Assembly (NCBI GenBank): GCA_964519805.1
Contig: CAZFKN010000002.1
Coordinates: 6,566-70,565, forward strand
Length of the DNA: 64,000 bases
From: DASQPE01 sp964519805
GTDB lineage: Bacteria; Gemmatimonadota; Gemmatimonadetes; Gemmatimonadales; GWC2-71-9
Reading direction: 5' to 3'
Numbering within the stretch: the stretch's first letter is position 1; every line of letters begins with the position of its first letter. Positions 44,423 to 53,460 of this stretch are shown piece after piece. The notes under the pieces are model-generated. The model made no database searches. It was not told the origin of the DNA and saw nothing but the letters and a program-made list of their open reading frames with translations. The translations under genes were made by a program, and so were the position numbers.

Positions 44423-46623
44423 GCGCGCTTGAGCCTCAGGCTGTTGGTCACCACGCTCACACTGCTGACCGCCATCGCGGCCGCTGCGAGCGCCGGGGTG
44501 AGCAGGATCCCGAACGCCGGATAGAGCGCACCAGCGGCGACCGGGATCCCGATGACGTTGTAGACGAACGCCCAGAACAGGTTTTGCCGGATCACCCGCA
44601 TTGCGCGGCGCGCCAGCCCGACGGCGTGCACCACGCCGAGCAAGTCCCCACGCATGAGCGTGATCCCGGCCGTTTCCATGGCGACATCGGTGCCGGTCCC
44701 GATGGCGATGCCCAGGTCCGCTTGTGCGAGCGCGGGCGCATCGTTGAGTCCGTCCCCCACCATCGCCACGACGCGGCCGGATTCCTGGATCTGTCGCAGC
44801 GCTTCGAGCTTCCGGTCTGGAAGGATCTCGGCCACGACGCGCTCGATTCCCACGGCGCGGGCCACACTCTCCGCCGTACGTCGATCGTCGCCGGTCAGCA
44901 TGACGATCTCGAGTCCGAGCGCCTTGAGTTCCGCCACCGCCTCCCGACTCGTGGGTCTCACCGGGTCGGCAATGGCAACGAGCCCGCCGATCCGACCGTC
45001 GACGGCGACGTACACGGGCGTCGCGCCCTGAGCCGCCAGCCGCTCGGCATCGCGATCGACGGCGTCCACAGGCAGCCCCCGCTCCTCCATCAACCGCCGG
45101 CTGCCGACGAGGACGTTGTGGCCGGCAACGCGACCGGTGACACCCCGCCCGGCGTGCGCGCTGAACGCCTCGGGATCGACCAGCTCGAGCCGGCGGTCCA
45201 GCGCGGCCCTCACGATCGCATCGGACAGCGGGTGCTCGCTCAGCCGCTCCAACGACGCGGCCAGCCGAAGCGATTCGTCGGCGAGGCCATTGTACGTCAC
45301 ACCGGGCCGGCCCTCCGTGACGGTGCCGGTCTTGTCCAGCGCGACGACGTCAAGCTCGGCTGCCCGCTGGAGGGCATCGCCGCCCTTGATCAGCGCACCG
45401 AGCTCCGCTCCCCGACCCGTGGCCACCATTACCGCCGTCGGCGTCGCGAGCCCCATGGCGCAGGGACAGGCGATGATGAGCACGGTGACCGCGGAAACGA
45501 GCGCGTGGAGATACCGGGGCTCCGGACCTAGTGCGTACCAGAGGCCGAAGGTCACCACGGCTATGGCGATGACGATCGGCACGAACACGGCCGAGATCCG
45601 GTCGGCCAGGCGCTGGATGGGCGCCTTGGCTCCCTGGGCACTTCGCACCAGTGCGATGATGCGGGAAAGCACGGTGTCCTGCCCGACCCGCGAGGCGCGG
45701 ATCTGCAACGACCCGTACCGGTTGAGCGTGGCGCCCACCACTTCGTCACCTACCCCCTTTACGACCGGGGCGGGCTCGCCCGTGAGCATCGACTCGTCGA
45801 CCGTAGTCGTCCCCTGGACCACGACCCCGTCCACCGGAATCCGCTCGCCCGGGCGCACCAGCAACACGTCTCCGACGCGCACATCGGCGATGGGCACCTC
45901 GATTTCGGTTGCCTGGCGAAGCAGGTGGGCGGTTTCCGGACGGAGGCCCATCAAACCGCGAATGGCGCCGGACGTTCGCCGCTTGGCCCGGACCTCGAGC
46001 AAGTTGCCGAGGAGAACCAGCGCGATGATCGTCGCGACGGCCTCGAAATAGACTTGCGGCATCACGCCGCGCGCCGCCACCCAACGAGAGGCTGCGGTCA
46101 TGAAGAGGCTGAAGCCGAACGCCGCGCCCGTGCCGACGGCGATGAGCGTGTTCATGTCCGCCCCGCCGTGGCGAAGGGCGGCCCACGCCCGCGTGTAGTA
46201 GTGCCGGCCGCTCCAGAAGACGACGGGGAGCGTGAGCCCCAGCTCGAGCCAGCGCATGGTGTCGCTCTGCGGATGGCCGACGATCATCATCGCGACGGCA
46301 GGCACGACGGCGACCCAGAACTTGCGCACCAGCATGGTGCTCTCGCGATCGCGCTCCTGGTCCTGAAGCTGGAATGCCGCCTCGGCGGTCGCGCCCGCCT
46401 GCGGCAACTCGGCCCCGTAGCCCGTGTCGCGGATCGCCGCCACCAGACCCTCGGGGGAAATCGTCGCGGGATCGAAATCGACCGCAGCTTCGCCGGTCAT
46501 CAGGTTCACCGATGCAGACGCGACTCCGGGAGTCTGCTCCAGGGAATGCTGCACCCGCGCGCTACACGCGGCGCAGGTCATCCCCGACACGGGGATGGTG
46601 CGATGCTCGAGCGTCGTCGTCAC
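44419..46623 (-). CDS. copA: copper-exporting P1B-type ATPase CopA
   Basis: 734 aa. One HMA domain with GMTCAACSARV (Cys-x-x-Cys at residues ~17-20), TM helices, CPC motif in ACPCAMGLATPTA (residues ~386-388), phosphorylation site DKTGTVTEG (Asp430), the HP motif in SEHPLSDA, and GDGLNDAPALAQAD. Pumps Cu(I) out of the cytoplasm. Overlaps copZ and csoR. Confidence 0.96.
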   Translation of the reverse strand: MTTTLEHRTIPVSGMTCAACSARVQHSLEQTPGVASASVNLMTGEAAVDFDPATISPEGLVAAIRDTGYGAELPQAGATAEAAFQLQDQERDRESTMLVRKFWVAVVPAVAMMIVGHPQSDTMRWLELGLTLPVVFWSGRHYYTRAWAALRHGGADMNTLIAVGTGAAFGFSLFMTAASRWVAARGVMPQVYFEAVATIIALVLLGNLLEVRAKRRTSGAIRGLMGLRPETAHLLRQATEIEVPIADVRVGDVLLVRPGERIPVDGVVVQGTTTVDESMLTGEPAPVVKGVGDEVVGATLNRYGSLQIRASRVGQDTVLSRIIALVRSAQGAKAPIQRLADRISAVFVPIVIAIAVVTFGLWYALGPEPRYLHALVSAVTVLIIACPCAMGLATPTAVMVATGRGAELGALIKGGDALQRAAELDVVALDKTGTVTEGRPGVTYNGLADESLRLAASLERLSEHPLSDAIVRAALDRRLELVDPEAFSAHAGRGVTGRVAGHNVLVGSRRLMEERGLPVDAVDRDAERLAAQGATPVYVAVDGRIGGLVAIADPVRPTSREAVAELKALGLEIVMLTGDDRRTAESVARAVGIERVVAEILPDRKLEALRQIQESGRVVAMVGDGLNDAPALAQADLGIAIGTGTDVAMETAGITLMRGDLLGVVHAVGLARRAMRVIRQNLFWAFVYNVIGIPVAAGALYPAFGILLTPALAAAAMAVSSVSVVTNSLRLKRA

Positions 46624-46829
46624 GATCGGACCTTAGCGCGGTAGCCGGCCGCCGCCACCGCGGCCTCCAGACGGGCCCGATCGGTGACGGCTTCGTCCAG
46701 CCGGACATCCGCGCGACCGATCTGCACCGACTCAACCTGCACACCCGGCAGCGCCGCGAGGGCGCGGTTGACCGCGTTCAGACAATGCCCGCAGTGCATG
46801 CCTTCGATATCCAGCGTCGCGTGGGTCAC
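46620..46829 (-). CDS. copZ: copper chaperone CopZ (HMA domain)
   Basis: 69 aa, a complete HMA fold: GMHCGHCLNAVNRALAALPGV carries the CxxC copper site. Hands Cu(I) to CopA and possibly to CsoR. First gene of the operon. Confidence 0.92.
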   Translation of the reverse strand: MTHATLDIEGMHCGHCLNAVNRALAALPGVQVESVQIGRADVRLDEAVTDRARLEAAVAAAGYRAKVRS

Positions 46830-47055
46830 AGCTCGGTCCGTTCGGATAGGGGGAGGGGGTATGTCAACGTACTATCTGAACGCCGTTTGCGCCATCCCGG
46901 TTCCCGACGGCTCGGCGGTGCAAAACGCCGCCCACCGGCAGCGGCGCACCATCGGCGGCGAGCGAGGCGGGCGGTCCGCAGCATTGCAAGTCGAGCAGGG
47001 GCAGCAGGTTCCGACCTGCCTTTCCGGGGGCATGCCTCATGCTTCTGGCCCTTGC
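46830..47055. other. copZ-GAF divergent intergenic region
   Basis: 226 nt. Holds the candidate CsoR site, a possible plus-strand -10 (TACTAT at 46870-46875) and a small hairpin (GCAGGT-TCCG-ACCTGC, 47004-47019) in the presumed leader of the GAF gene. A plus-strand in-frame extension of the GAF ORF across this region is possible but lacks codon-like character. Confidence 0.45.
46846..46862. promoter_or_regulatory. candidate CsoR operator upstream of copZ
   Basis: ATAGGGGGAGGGGGTAT: G-rich runs bounded by palindromic ATA/TAT ends, 17 nt upstream of the copZ ATG. On the minus strand it reads ATACCCCC-TC-CCCTAT-like, similar in base make-up to CsoR sites (TACCCC...GGGGTA), although the inner runs are not inverted. 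A TTGACA on the minus strand (46862-46867) lies just upstream. Confidence 0.35.
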
Positions 47056-48546
47056 ATGACGGACCAGCCTGAGGCGAGGCGCTTGCCACTCATCCCGATT
47101 CTCCGAGCTGGAGACGGGGTGCCCGATCGCGACGACCTCGCGACCTGGCACGAGGCGCTCGCCGATGCGGTGGGCGTCGAGGTTCCGCACGATCTCTTTG
47201 CGTTGTGGCTCTATCCGGCGTCGGGCGGCGCCGAGCTGATCGGTCCGGAAGCGCTGGCGCAGGACGAGTTGCCCGTGCCGCTCCCGCGGCCCCGGGTGTC
47301 GGAAGAAGCAAGCGCCACGCTCGCGGCGATCGTCGAGCGAGCGGGCTATCGGTCAGTGGCGTGTCTGCCGATCAGCTTCGGCCCCAGCGACGTCGGCCTT
47401 CTGCTGGCAGCTGCGCTGGACGCTGATCGCTATGACGCCGCCGCGCGGGTGACACTCGGACGGGTCGCCGAGGCGATCGCCCCGACCTTCTCGCGCATCG
47501 CGCGGCAGCAAGGCGCCGCAGAGGGGGGCGCTGCGCCGGATCTCGCGACCGCGCTCGCCGCGGCCTGGACCGAGGCGCGTTCGCCCCGTGACTTCTTTGC
47601 GCTCGCATCCGCGGCATTCGGAGAGCTGGTCCCGCACGACATCTTCGAGGTGCTCGTCCCCGGTCCATCGCCAGGGCGTCAGTACCGGCTGGGCGGCCAC
47701 GCGGGCGGCCCGCCCTGGGCGGAGCCCGGGCTGGTGGCGGAGCCGGAGCGGCTGGACCTCGTGGCGTTGTTCGGCGGCCAACCGACCCTGCTCCTGCGCG
47801 AGCCGATCGATCCTTCGTTGACCCGGCTTTTTGGCGACGCCCTCCCCAGTGGTGAAGTGATTCGCTCGCTGCTCGGCGTCCGCATCACGTCCGGCGGGCA
47901 TCTGGCCGGCCACCTCCTCGTGGGCTCGTCGCGGGGCGGCGCGTATCAGGACGAGGATCTCCTCTCGCTGGTTCGCCTCGGGGCTATTCTGGGTCCTAAG
48001 ATCGACAGCTATGTCCTCTCCTCCCAACTCCAAGCCCTGCGGAAGCAGCTCGTGACGTTGCGCAACGCTCCCGCACACCAGGCCCGGGTCGCCGACATGC
48101 TGTCGACCACGGCCCAGTTCGCCGAAGCGAGCCGGCGCCTCGCGGAGGAGACCCGCGCCATGCTCCCGTGCGACCGGCTCACTTTGGCCGTGCGGCTGAC
48201 GGAGGGTAACCGGGTGGTCTTGGTGGAACCGGGGGAGGCCAAGCACTGGTCCGACCTTCCCCTTGTCCCTATCGCCGGGACGCCGCTCGGCCGTGTACTG
48301 CGCGGGGAAGTGGCTGAGCTGGTGACGGAAAGCCCGAAGGCGACGGAGCTGATCGTGCCGCTTCGCGTGTCCGGACGGATGGTGGGCGCGCTGGTGCTCG
48401 AGGCCCGGGGGTTCGGGGCGCTGGGTCCCGGCGATGTGGCTCCGGCCCAGCAGCTGGCGGATCTGGTTGCTCCGTACGTGGAGCTGGTCCGCCGCGCGGC
48501 GATGTTGCCCGCACCCGTGATGCCGGGGTGGAAGCGGGTGGGCTGA
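47056..48546 (+). CDS. multi-GAF-domain protein
   Basis: About 496 aa from the ATG at 47056. Two or three GAF-type sensor modules can be made out: residues ~10-150 (LPISFGPSDVGLLLAAAL), ~165-320 (VLVPGPSPGRQYRLGG, LLGVRITSGGHLAGHLLVGS) and ~350-480 (LPCDRLTLAVRL, ELIVPLRVSGRMVGALVLEA). No output domain (no kinase, GGDEF or HTH) is present, so it is a pure sensor. It ends immediately next to the convergent GAF histidine kinase, which could be its partner. Confidence 0.75.
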   Translation: MTDQPEARRLPLIPILRAGDGVPDRDDLATWHEALADAVGVEVPHDLFALWLYPASGGAELIGPEALAQDELPVPLPRPRVSEEASATLAAIVERAGYRSVACLPISFGPSDVGLLLAAALDADRYDAAARVTLGRVAEAIAPTFSRIARQQGAAEGGAAPDLATALAAAWTEARSPRDFFALASAAFGELVPHDIFEVLVPGPSPGRQYRLGGHAGGPPWAEPGLVAEPERLDLVALFGGQPTLLLREPIDPSLTRLFGDALPSGEVIRSLLGVRITSGGHLAGHLLVGSSRGGAYQDEDLLSLVRLGAILGPKIDSYVLSSQLQALRKQLVTLRNAPAHQARVADMLSTTAQFAEASRRLAEETRAMLPCDRLTLAVRLTEGNRVVLVEPGEAKHWSDLPLVPIAGTPLGRVLRGEVAELVTESPKATELIVPLRVSGRMVGALVLEARGFGALGPGDVAPAQQLADLVAPYVELVRRAAMLPAPVMPGWKRVG

Positions 48547-50106
48547 CTATCCCAGCCCGCCTCGAATCGGGCCACGGCGGAGCGGTCCCTCCGTCGGCAG
48601 GATGAACCAGAACGTGCTTCCCTTTCCCACCACCGATTCCACGCCGATAACGCCTCCGTGGAGCTCCACGAAGCGCCGGGATAGCGCCAGTCCGAGTCCG
48701 GTTCCCGGCTGTTGCCGGCTGGCGGAGCTGTCCAACTGACTGAACTCCTGGAATAGCGAGCTCAGTTCGTCCTGTCGAATCCCGATGCCCGTATCGGACA
48801 CCGCGACCCAGACGGAGTCACGGGCCAGCAGACGGGCTTCGTCGCCAGCCCGGTCGGCCGGCGTGGGAAGCGGCGCCTGCGTCCGGACCGCCGACAGCGT
48901 GATCCGGCCTTCCTCCGGCGTGAACTTGGAGGCGTTCGACAGGAGATTGAACAAGACCTGCCGCACGCGGGTGCCGTCCGCGACGATCTGAAGCGGACCA
49001 TCATCGAGACGGATCTCGCACTGCTGCCCCCGGGCTGAGCGGAGGCTTGCGGTATCGGCCACCGCTCCGGTCATCGCTTCCCGCAGGTCAGTGACCGCCA
49101 GGGCGAGCGCTGTCCGCCCCGCCTCGATTTTCGACAGATCGAGCACGTCGTTGATGAGCCGGAGCAGGTGACGCCCGTTGCGGAGCACGGCTTCGAGGAA
49201 CTCCCGCTGCACCTCCGGGACCTCGCCCACACCGCCGCCCAGGATCAGGTCGGAGAACCCGATGATCGAATTGAGCGGCGTTCTGAGCTCGTGGGACATG
49301 TTGGCGAGAAATTCTCCCTTGAGCCGCGCCGCACGGAGCAGCTCCGCGTTCTTTTCGATCAGCTCGCGCTCGTGTCGCCGGATCTCCTCGAACGTGCGAG
49401 CGCGGTCCAGGGCCACCACCGCCTGATCGCCGAGGGTGCGCAGCAGCTGGAGGTCATGCGGGTTGAAGGCCTGGTTGTCGCGACGGTTGAGGACGCCAAT
49501 GGTCCCGATCGCGACGCCGGCCGACCGGAGCGGCACCATGGCGGCGGTGCGCACGGGCCCGACGATACCCGGTACCCGGGTGGAGCGCGGGTCGCCGTAC
49601 AGGTCCTCGGTGACCACGGCCTCGTCGTGGTGGACCACCCACCCGCTCAACGACGCGTCGCTCGGGAGCAGCTGACCCTGCCCGGCGTCCATCATCCCCG
49701 CGGTCGCCATGACCTTGAGGAAACGCCCCTCTTCAACCAGCAGCGTGATCATCGCACCCTCGACCTGAAGCAGCTCGTGCGCGGCATCGGCCACCGCCTG
49801 AAAGATCCGCGGGAGGTCCACATCCTTGAGCATCACGGACGTGACGGCGCCGAGTCGCTCGAGCTCGCGGTTCCGCGCAGCGGCGGTATCGAGTGCGCCG
49901 CGGAGCGACTCGCGCTGCCGGCGCGACAGCAGCTCGCCTCGGCGCAGCGCGGTGTACGTGAGCAGCGTGGTAATGACCGGGAGGGCGATGCCGAGCCAGT
50001 GGCCGCGGTAGGCGAAGTAGATGCCCAGCCAGCCGAGTCCAACGGCCGCGGCGGTGACGTAGCGGGGGACGTAGAGCCGTCGCCAGGACCGCTCGCCCCG
50101 CGTCAT
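48547..50106 (-). CDS. GAF-domain sensor histidine kinase
   Basis: 519 aa. Two N-terminal TM helices (VTAAAVGLGWLGIYFAY; HWLGIALPVITTLLTYTAL), a coiled coil, a GAF domain (~residues 85-235: GAMITLLVEEGRFL ... MVPLRSAGVAIGTIGVLNR), HisKA with the phospho-His in NMSHELRTPLNSIIG, and HATPase_c (VLFNLLSNASKFT, VSDTGIGI, GTGLGLALSRR). No receiver is attached and no response regulator gene adjoins. Overlaps the SDR gene stop by 4 nt. Confidence 0.93.
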   Translation of the reverse strand: MTRGERSWRRLYVPRYVTAAAVGLGWLGIYFAYRGHWLGIALPVITTLLTYTALRRGELLSRRQRESLRGALDTAAARNRELERLGAVTSVMLKDVDLPRIFQAVADAAHELLQVEGAMITLLVEEGRFLKVMATAGMMDAGQGQLLPSDASLSGWVVHHDEAVVTEDLYGDPRSTRVPGIVGPVRTAAMVPLRSAGVAIGTIGVLNRRDNQAFNPHDLQLLRTLGDQAVVALDRARTFEEIRRHERELIEKNAELLRAARLKGEFLANMSHELRTPLNSIIGFSDLILGGGVGEVPEVQREFLEAVLRNGRHLLRLINDVLDLSKIEAGRTALALAVTDLREAMTGAVADTASLRSARGQQCEIRLDDGPLQIVADGTRVRQVLFNLLSNASKFTPEEGRITLSAVRTQAPLPTPADRAGDEARLLARDSVWVAVSDTGIGIRQDELSSLFQEFSQLDSSASRQQPGTGLGLALSRRFVELHGGVIGVESVVGKGSTFWFILPTEGPLRRGPIRGGLG

Positions 50107-50813
50107 GGGTTGGTCGGGCGGATGTCCAGCTCGCTCACCAGCGCGCGGTCGGGGAGCTCGAGCGCGTGCAGAATAGAAACCGCGACGTCCTCGGGCCGCA
50201 GAATCCTGGCCGGATCCGCTTTGAGCAGCGGCTGGTCCCGCAGCATCGCGGTTCCCACCGAGCCGGGGCAGATCGCGACTACGCGGACGTTGTCGCGCCG
50301 GACCTCGAGCATCAGGGACCGGCTGAAACCGAGGACGGCATGCTTCGAGGCGGTGTAGACCGTGCCACCCACGAATCCGCTCCGGCCGGCCAGGCTCGCG
50401 ACGTTGATGATGGTGCCCTGCCGCCGGCGCCGCATGTCCGGCAGCACTTCACGCGTGACGAGGAAGAGGCTCCGCAGGTTCGTGGCCATGGTACGATCCC
50501 AGTCGGCCAGCGGGAGCTCTTCGAACGGCTTCGCGATCAGGATGCCGGCGTTGTTCACCAGCGCATCGACGGGGCCGAGCGCCTCGACAACGTGTCGGAC
50601 GACGGCCGGCGCGTCGCGCTCGTCCCCGACATCGCCGGCACGCCCGGCGGCGCGGACACCGGCGTGGGCAAGGTCAGCGAGGAGGGCATCCACACGTGAT
50701 GCGGTGCGGGCGCACACACCCACCTGCCAGCCCGCTCGGCCGAGCGCGAGTGCGGTGGCCCGGCCGATTCCTTCGGTAGCGCCGGTGACGAGGGCGGTGC
50801 GGGCGGGACCCAT
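50103..50813 (-). CDS. SDR-family NAD(P)-dependent oxidoreductase
   Basis: About 236 aa from the ATG at 50813. Classical SDR: TGATEGIGRA (cofactor), NNAGI, catalytic Ser/Tyr/Lys in NVASLAGRSGFVGGTVYTASKHA (seen as VASLAG and YTASK). Reduces or oxidises an unknown alcohol/ketone. Preceded by a -10-like TATCTT and followed by the histidine kinase gene. Confidence 0.9.
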   Translation of the reverse strand: MGPARTALVTGATEGIGRATALALGRAGWQVGVCARTASRVDALLADLAHAGVRAAGRAGDVGDERDAPAVVRHVVEALGPVDALVNNAGILIAKPFEELPLADWDRTMATNLRSLFLVTREVLPDMRRRRQGTIINVASLAGRSGFVGGTVYTASKHAVLGFSRSLMLEVRRDNVRVVAICPGSVGTAMLRDQPLLKADPARILRPEDVAVSILHALELPDRALVSELDIRPTNP

Positions 50814-50818
50814 ACGCA

Positions 50819-50824
50819 AAGATA
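50819..50824 (-). promoter_or_regulatory. candidate -10 (TATCTT on minus strand) of the SDR gene
   Basis: Ends 5 nt before the ATG at 50813, no ribosome site; consistent with a leaderless SDR-kinase transcript. Confidence 0.4.
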
Positions 50825-50834
50825 GGCGCGAAAG

Positions 50835-51440
50835 TCAGCGCCGCAGCATGGCGAGCTCGCGCTGGAGATGGTCCAGGCGTTCCATCACCGTGCGGTGGCG
50901 CTGCTCGGCGTCGTCGGGATGGCGGCCCCGGAAGTAGATGGTCCCGTTGGGGTAGAGCATAGCGCTGTCGATTTCGCCCAGGGTATCGAATCCCCGCTCG
51001 TGCGCCTTGGCCACCAACTCCCCGGCATTGACGTGGAGCCGACGCATCTCGCTTTCCTCGAGGTGGCCCCCCGTGATGAGGCTGATGTCCCGGTCGGTGT
51101 CGGAGAGCAGATTCTGCGAAGGGCCCCGATAGTAGCGGCGGACCAGCAGCGCGTTGCAGACCAGGAGCGAGATCGCGCCCACGAGCCCGCCCGCGAGCGA
51201 GGTATCGTTTCCGATGATGGCGTTCTGCACCGTGTTGGATAGCGTGAGCAGCACGACGAAGTCGAACGGGTTGAGCTGCGCCAACATGCGCTTTCCGAAC
51301 CTGCGCAGGAAAAAGACGAGGAACAGGTATACCGCCGCCGGCCGGAGCAGCTTCTCCACCCAGTGGAGCCAATCATTGGTCATTTCCGGCGTTCCCAGCG
51401 TGATCAGGTCGCGCCACACACTGAGCAGGTGACTCTCCAT
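50835..51440 (-). CDS. DUF421 (YetF-like) membrane protein
   Basis: 201 aa from the ATG at 51440, with a GGAGGGGG ribosome site. The far longer ORF upstream is rejected because it runs antisense through the ABC exporter. Two to three TM helices (AAVYLFLVFFLRRFGKR; PFDFVVLLTLSNTVQNAI; LVGAISLLVCNALLV) then a cytoplasmic DUF421 domain (LITGGHLEESEMRRLHVNAGEL, DSAMLYPNGTIYF). Function unknown in general; linked to stress and envelope in some species. Confidence 0.88.
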   Translation of the reverse strand: MESHLLSVWRDLITLGTPEMTNDWLHWVEKLLRPAAVYLFLVFFLRRFGKRMLAQLNPFDFVVLLTLSNTVQNAIIGNDTSLAGGLVGAISLLVCNALLVRRYYRGPSQNLLSDTDRDISLITGGHLEESEMRRLHVNAGELVAKAHERGFDTLGEIDSAMLYPNGTIYFRGRHPDDAEQRHRTVMERLDHLQRELAMLRR

Positions 51441-51473
51441 CGGGCAGCCCCCTCCGCGATTAGCTTGCGTTCG

Positions 51474-53363
51474 ATGTCGCTTCCACTCGCTCACTCGATT
51501 GTACGCCCCAACCCGGGGGGCCGAAAGCCGGACGAGCCCCAACCGGGCTGGCGGGAGCGGCTCAAGGCCCTCAGGCATCTCCCGACCCTCCTCCGTCTGG
51601 TCTGGACTACCGAGCCGAAGTACGTCGTCGGGATCCTGCTGCTCCGAGTGGTGCGGGCGGTCGTTCCGCTGGCCGTGCTCTGGGTGGGGAAGCTCATCGT
51701 GGACGAGGTCGTGGGCGCGATCGGCCACCCGTCCGCCGAGGTGCCGTGGGCCCGGCTGGGCACCCTCCTCGCGATCGAGTTCGCCATTGCGGTCGGTGGC
51801 GAGGGGCTCTCCCGGTTGTCGGCCCTGTTCGAGAGCCTGCTGGGCGATCTCTTCGCCAACCGCACCAGCGTGGATCTGATGCGCCACGCGGCGTCCCTCG
51901 ACCTCGAGCAATTCGAGGATCCCGACCTCTACGACAAGCTGGAGCGCGCCCGCCGGCAGACAGTGAACCGGATCGGGCTGTTCACCCTGCTGCTTTCCAC
52001 GCTGCAGGACCTCGTCACGCTGGTCACGCTGTCGGCAGCGCTCGTCGCGTACGTGCCCTGGCTGCTGGTGCTCCTGGTCGTCGCCGTCCTGCCTTCGCTC
52101 CTGGGCGAGACGCACTTCGCATCCTTGGGCTACTCGTTGCTCTTCTCCTGGACGCCGGAGCGTCGCCTGCTCGATTACCTCCGGTATATCGGGGCGAGCG
52201 ATATCTCGGCCAAAGAGGTGAAGCTGTTCGGTCTGTCCGACTTTCTGGCGGGACGCTACGAGCGGCTGAGCCGGGAGTTCTACGAGGCCAACAAGGCGCT
52301 CGCGCTCCGGCGCGGCCTCGTCTCCAGCCTGCTCGCGGCGCTAGGGACCCTGGGCTATTACGGCGCGTATGTCGTGATCATTTACTTGACCGTGATCCAG
52401 CATCGCGGTCCGGCGGGCGTGTTCACCATCGGCGTGCTCACCTTTCTCACGGGCTCCTTCCGCCAGAGCCGGGATCTGATCCAGCGCGTCCTGCTTTCGC
52501 TCACCCAGGTGTTCGAGCAGAGCCTCTACCTCGACGACCTCTTCAGCTTCCTGGCGCTGGAGCCGCATATCCGTGCGTCCGCGGGCGGGCGCCCGGTGCC
52601 GGTGCCCATCCGGCGCGGCTTCGTCTTCGAGGACGTGGGGTTCCGCTATCCTGGCTCGGAGCGTTGGGCCGTCCGTCACCTGGACTTCGCTCTGGAGCCG
52701 AGTGAGCGCATCGCGCTCGTCGGCGAGAACGGAGCGGGCAAGACCACGCTGGCCAAGCTGCTGGTCCGGCTCTACGACCCGAGCGAGGGACGGATTCTGC
52801 TGGACGGCGTGGACCTCCGGGAGTACGACGTCGAGAGCTTGCGTCGCAACGTGGGCGTGATCTTCCAGGACTTCGTGCGCTACGACTTCGTGCTCCGGGA
52901 GAATATCGCCGTGGGCAACATCGAGCGGCGCGAGGAGGAGCCACGGATTCTCGGCGCGGCGGAGCGGAGCCTGGCCGACTCGGTGGCCCGTCGCCTGACG
53001 GGCAGCTACGGGCAAATGCTCGGGCGGCGGTTCGAGGGCGGCGTGGAGCTGTCCGGCGGTGAGTGGCAGAAGGTCGCGCTCGCCCGGGCCTACATGCGTG
53101 ACGCCCAACTCCTGATCCTCGACGAGCCGACCGCCGCCCTCGATGCCCGAGCCGAGTATGAGGTGTTCCTCCGATTCTCGGAGCTTACAGCCGGCAAGAT
53201 GGCCGTGCTCATCTCACACCGTTTTTCGACCGTGCGGATGGCCGATCGAATCCTGGTGCTGCGAGGTGGCGAGATGGAGGAGCAGGGGACCCACGCAGAC
53301 CTGGTGGCACGTGGCGGCCTTTACGCGGAGCTCTTCCAGCTGCAGGCGGCCGGCTACCGATAG
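51474..53363 (+). CDS. ABC exporter, fused permease and ATPase
   Basis: About 629 aa from the ATG at 51474. N-terminal six-helix transmembrane domain (IVRPNPGG linker then VVGILLLRVVRAVVPLAVLWVG; LVAYVPWLLVLLVVAVLPSLLG; YYGAYVVIIYLTVI) and C-terminal ATPase: Walker A GENGAGKTT, Q-loop FQDFVRYD, signature LSGGEWQKVALAR, Walker B LLILDEPTAALD, H-loop ISHRFSTV. Acts as a homodimer or heterodimer exporter of unknown substrate. A TAGCTT 7 nt before the ATG could be a leaderless -10. Confidence 0.92.
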   Translation: MSLPLAHSIVRPNPGGRKPDEPQPGWRERLKALRHLPTLLRLVWTTEPKYVVGILLLRVVRAVVPLAVLWVGKLIVDEVVGAIGHPSAEVPWARLGTLLAIEFAIAVGGEGLSRLSALFESLLGDLFANRTSVDLMRHAASLDLEQFEDPDLYDKLERARRQTVNRIGLFTLLLSTLQDLVTLVTLSAALVAYVPWLLVLLVVAVLPSLLGETHFASLGYSLLFSWTPERRLLDYLRYIGASDISAKEVKLFGLSDFLAGRYERLSREFYEANKALALRRGLVSSLLAALGTLGYYGAYVVIIYLTVIQHRGPAGVFTIGVLTFLTGSFRQSRDLIQRVLLSLTQVFEQSLYLDDLFSFLALEPHIRASAGGRPVPVPIRRGFVFEDVGFRYPGSERWAVRHLDFALEPSERIALVGENGAGKTTLAKLLVRLYDPSEGRILLDGVDLREYDVESLRRNVGVIFQDFVRYDFVLRENIAVGNIERREEEPRILGAAERSLADSVARRLTGSYGQMLGRRFEGGVELSGGEWQKVALARAYMRDAQLLILDEPTAALDARAEYEVFLRFSELTAGKMAVLISHRFSTVRMADRILVLRGGEMEEQGTHADLVARGGLYAELFQLQAAGYR

Positions 53364-53460
53364 GCACTTCTCGCCGCTCACTTCTCATGTCTCACCCATT
53401 TGACAACCCCTTTTTCCGTCGCCAAGTTGGGCTTCTCTACAGCTTTGGGAGGTGGCGGCC
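53364..53460. repeat. short copy of the GAGAAGTGAG-type repeat plus leader
   Basis: 53367-53396 reads CACTTCTCGCCGCTCACTTC then TCATGTCTCACCC, the same unit family as the inverted repeat at 918-1022, one arm only. Downstream are TTGACA (53400-53405) and a GGGAGGTGG ribosome site just before the EF-G-like gene. Confidence 0.6.

Noticed and set aside
50835..52115. 426-codon minus-strand extension of the DUF421 gene
   Set aside because: The extra 225 codons run antisense to the ABC exporter; true start at 51440 has a ribosome site.
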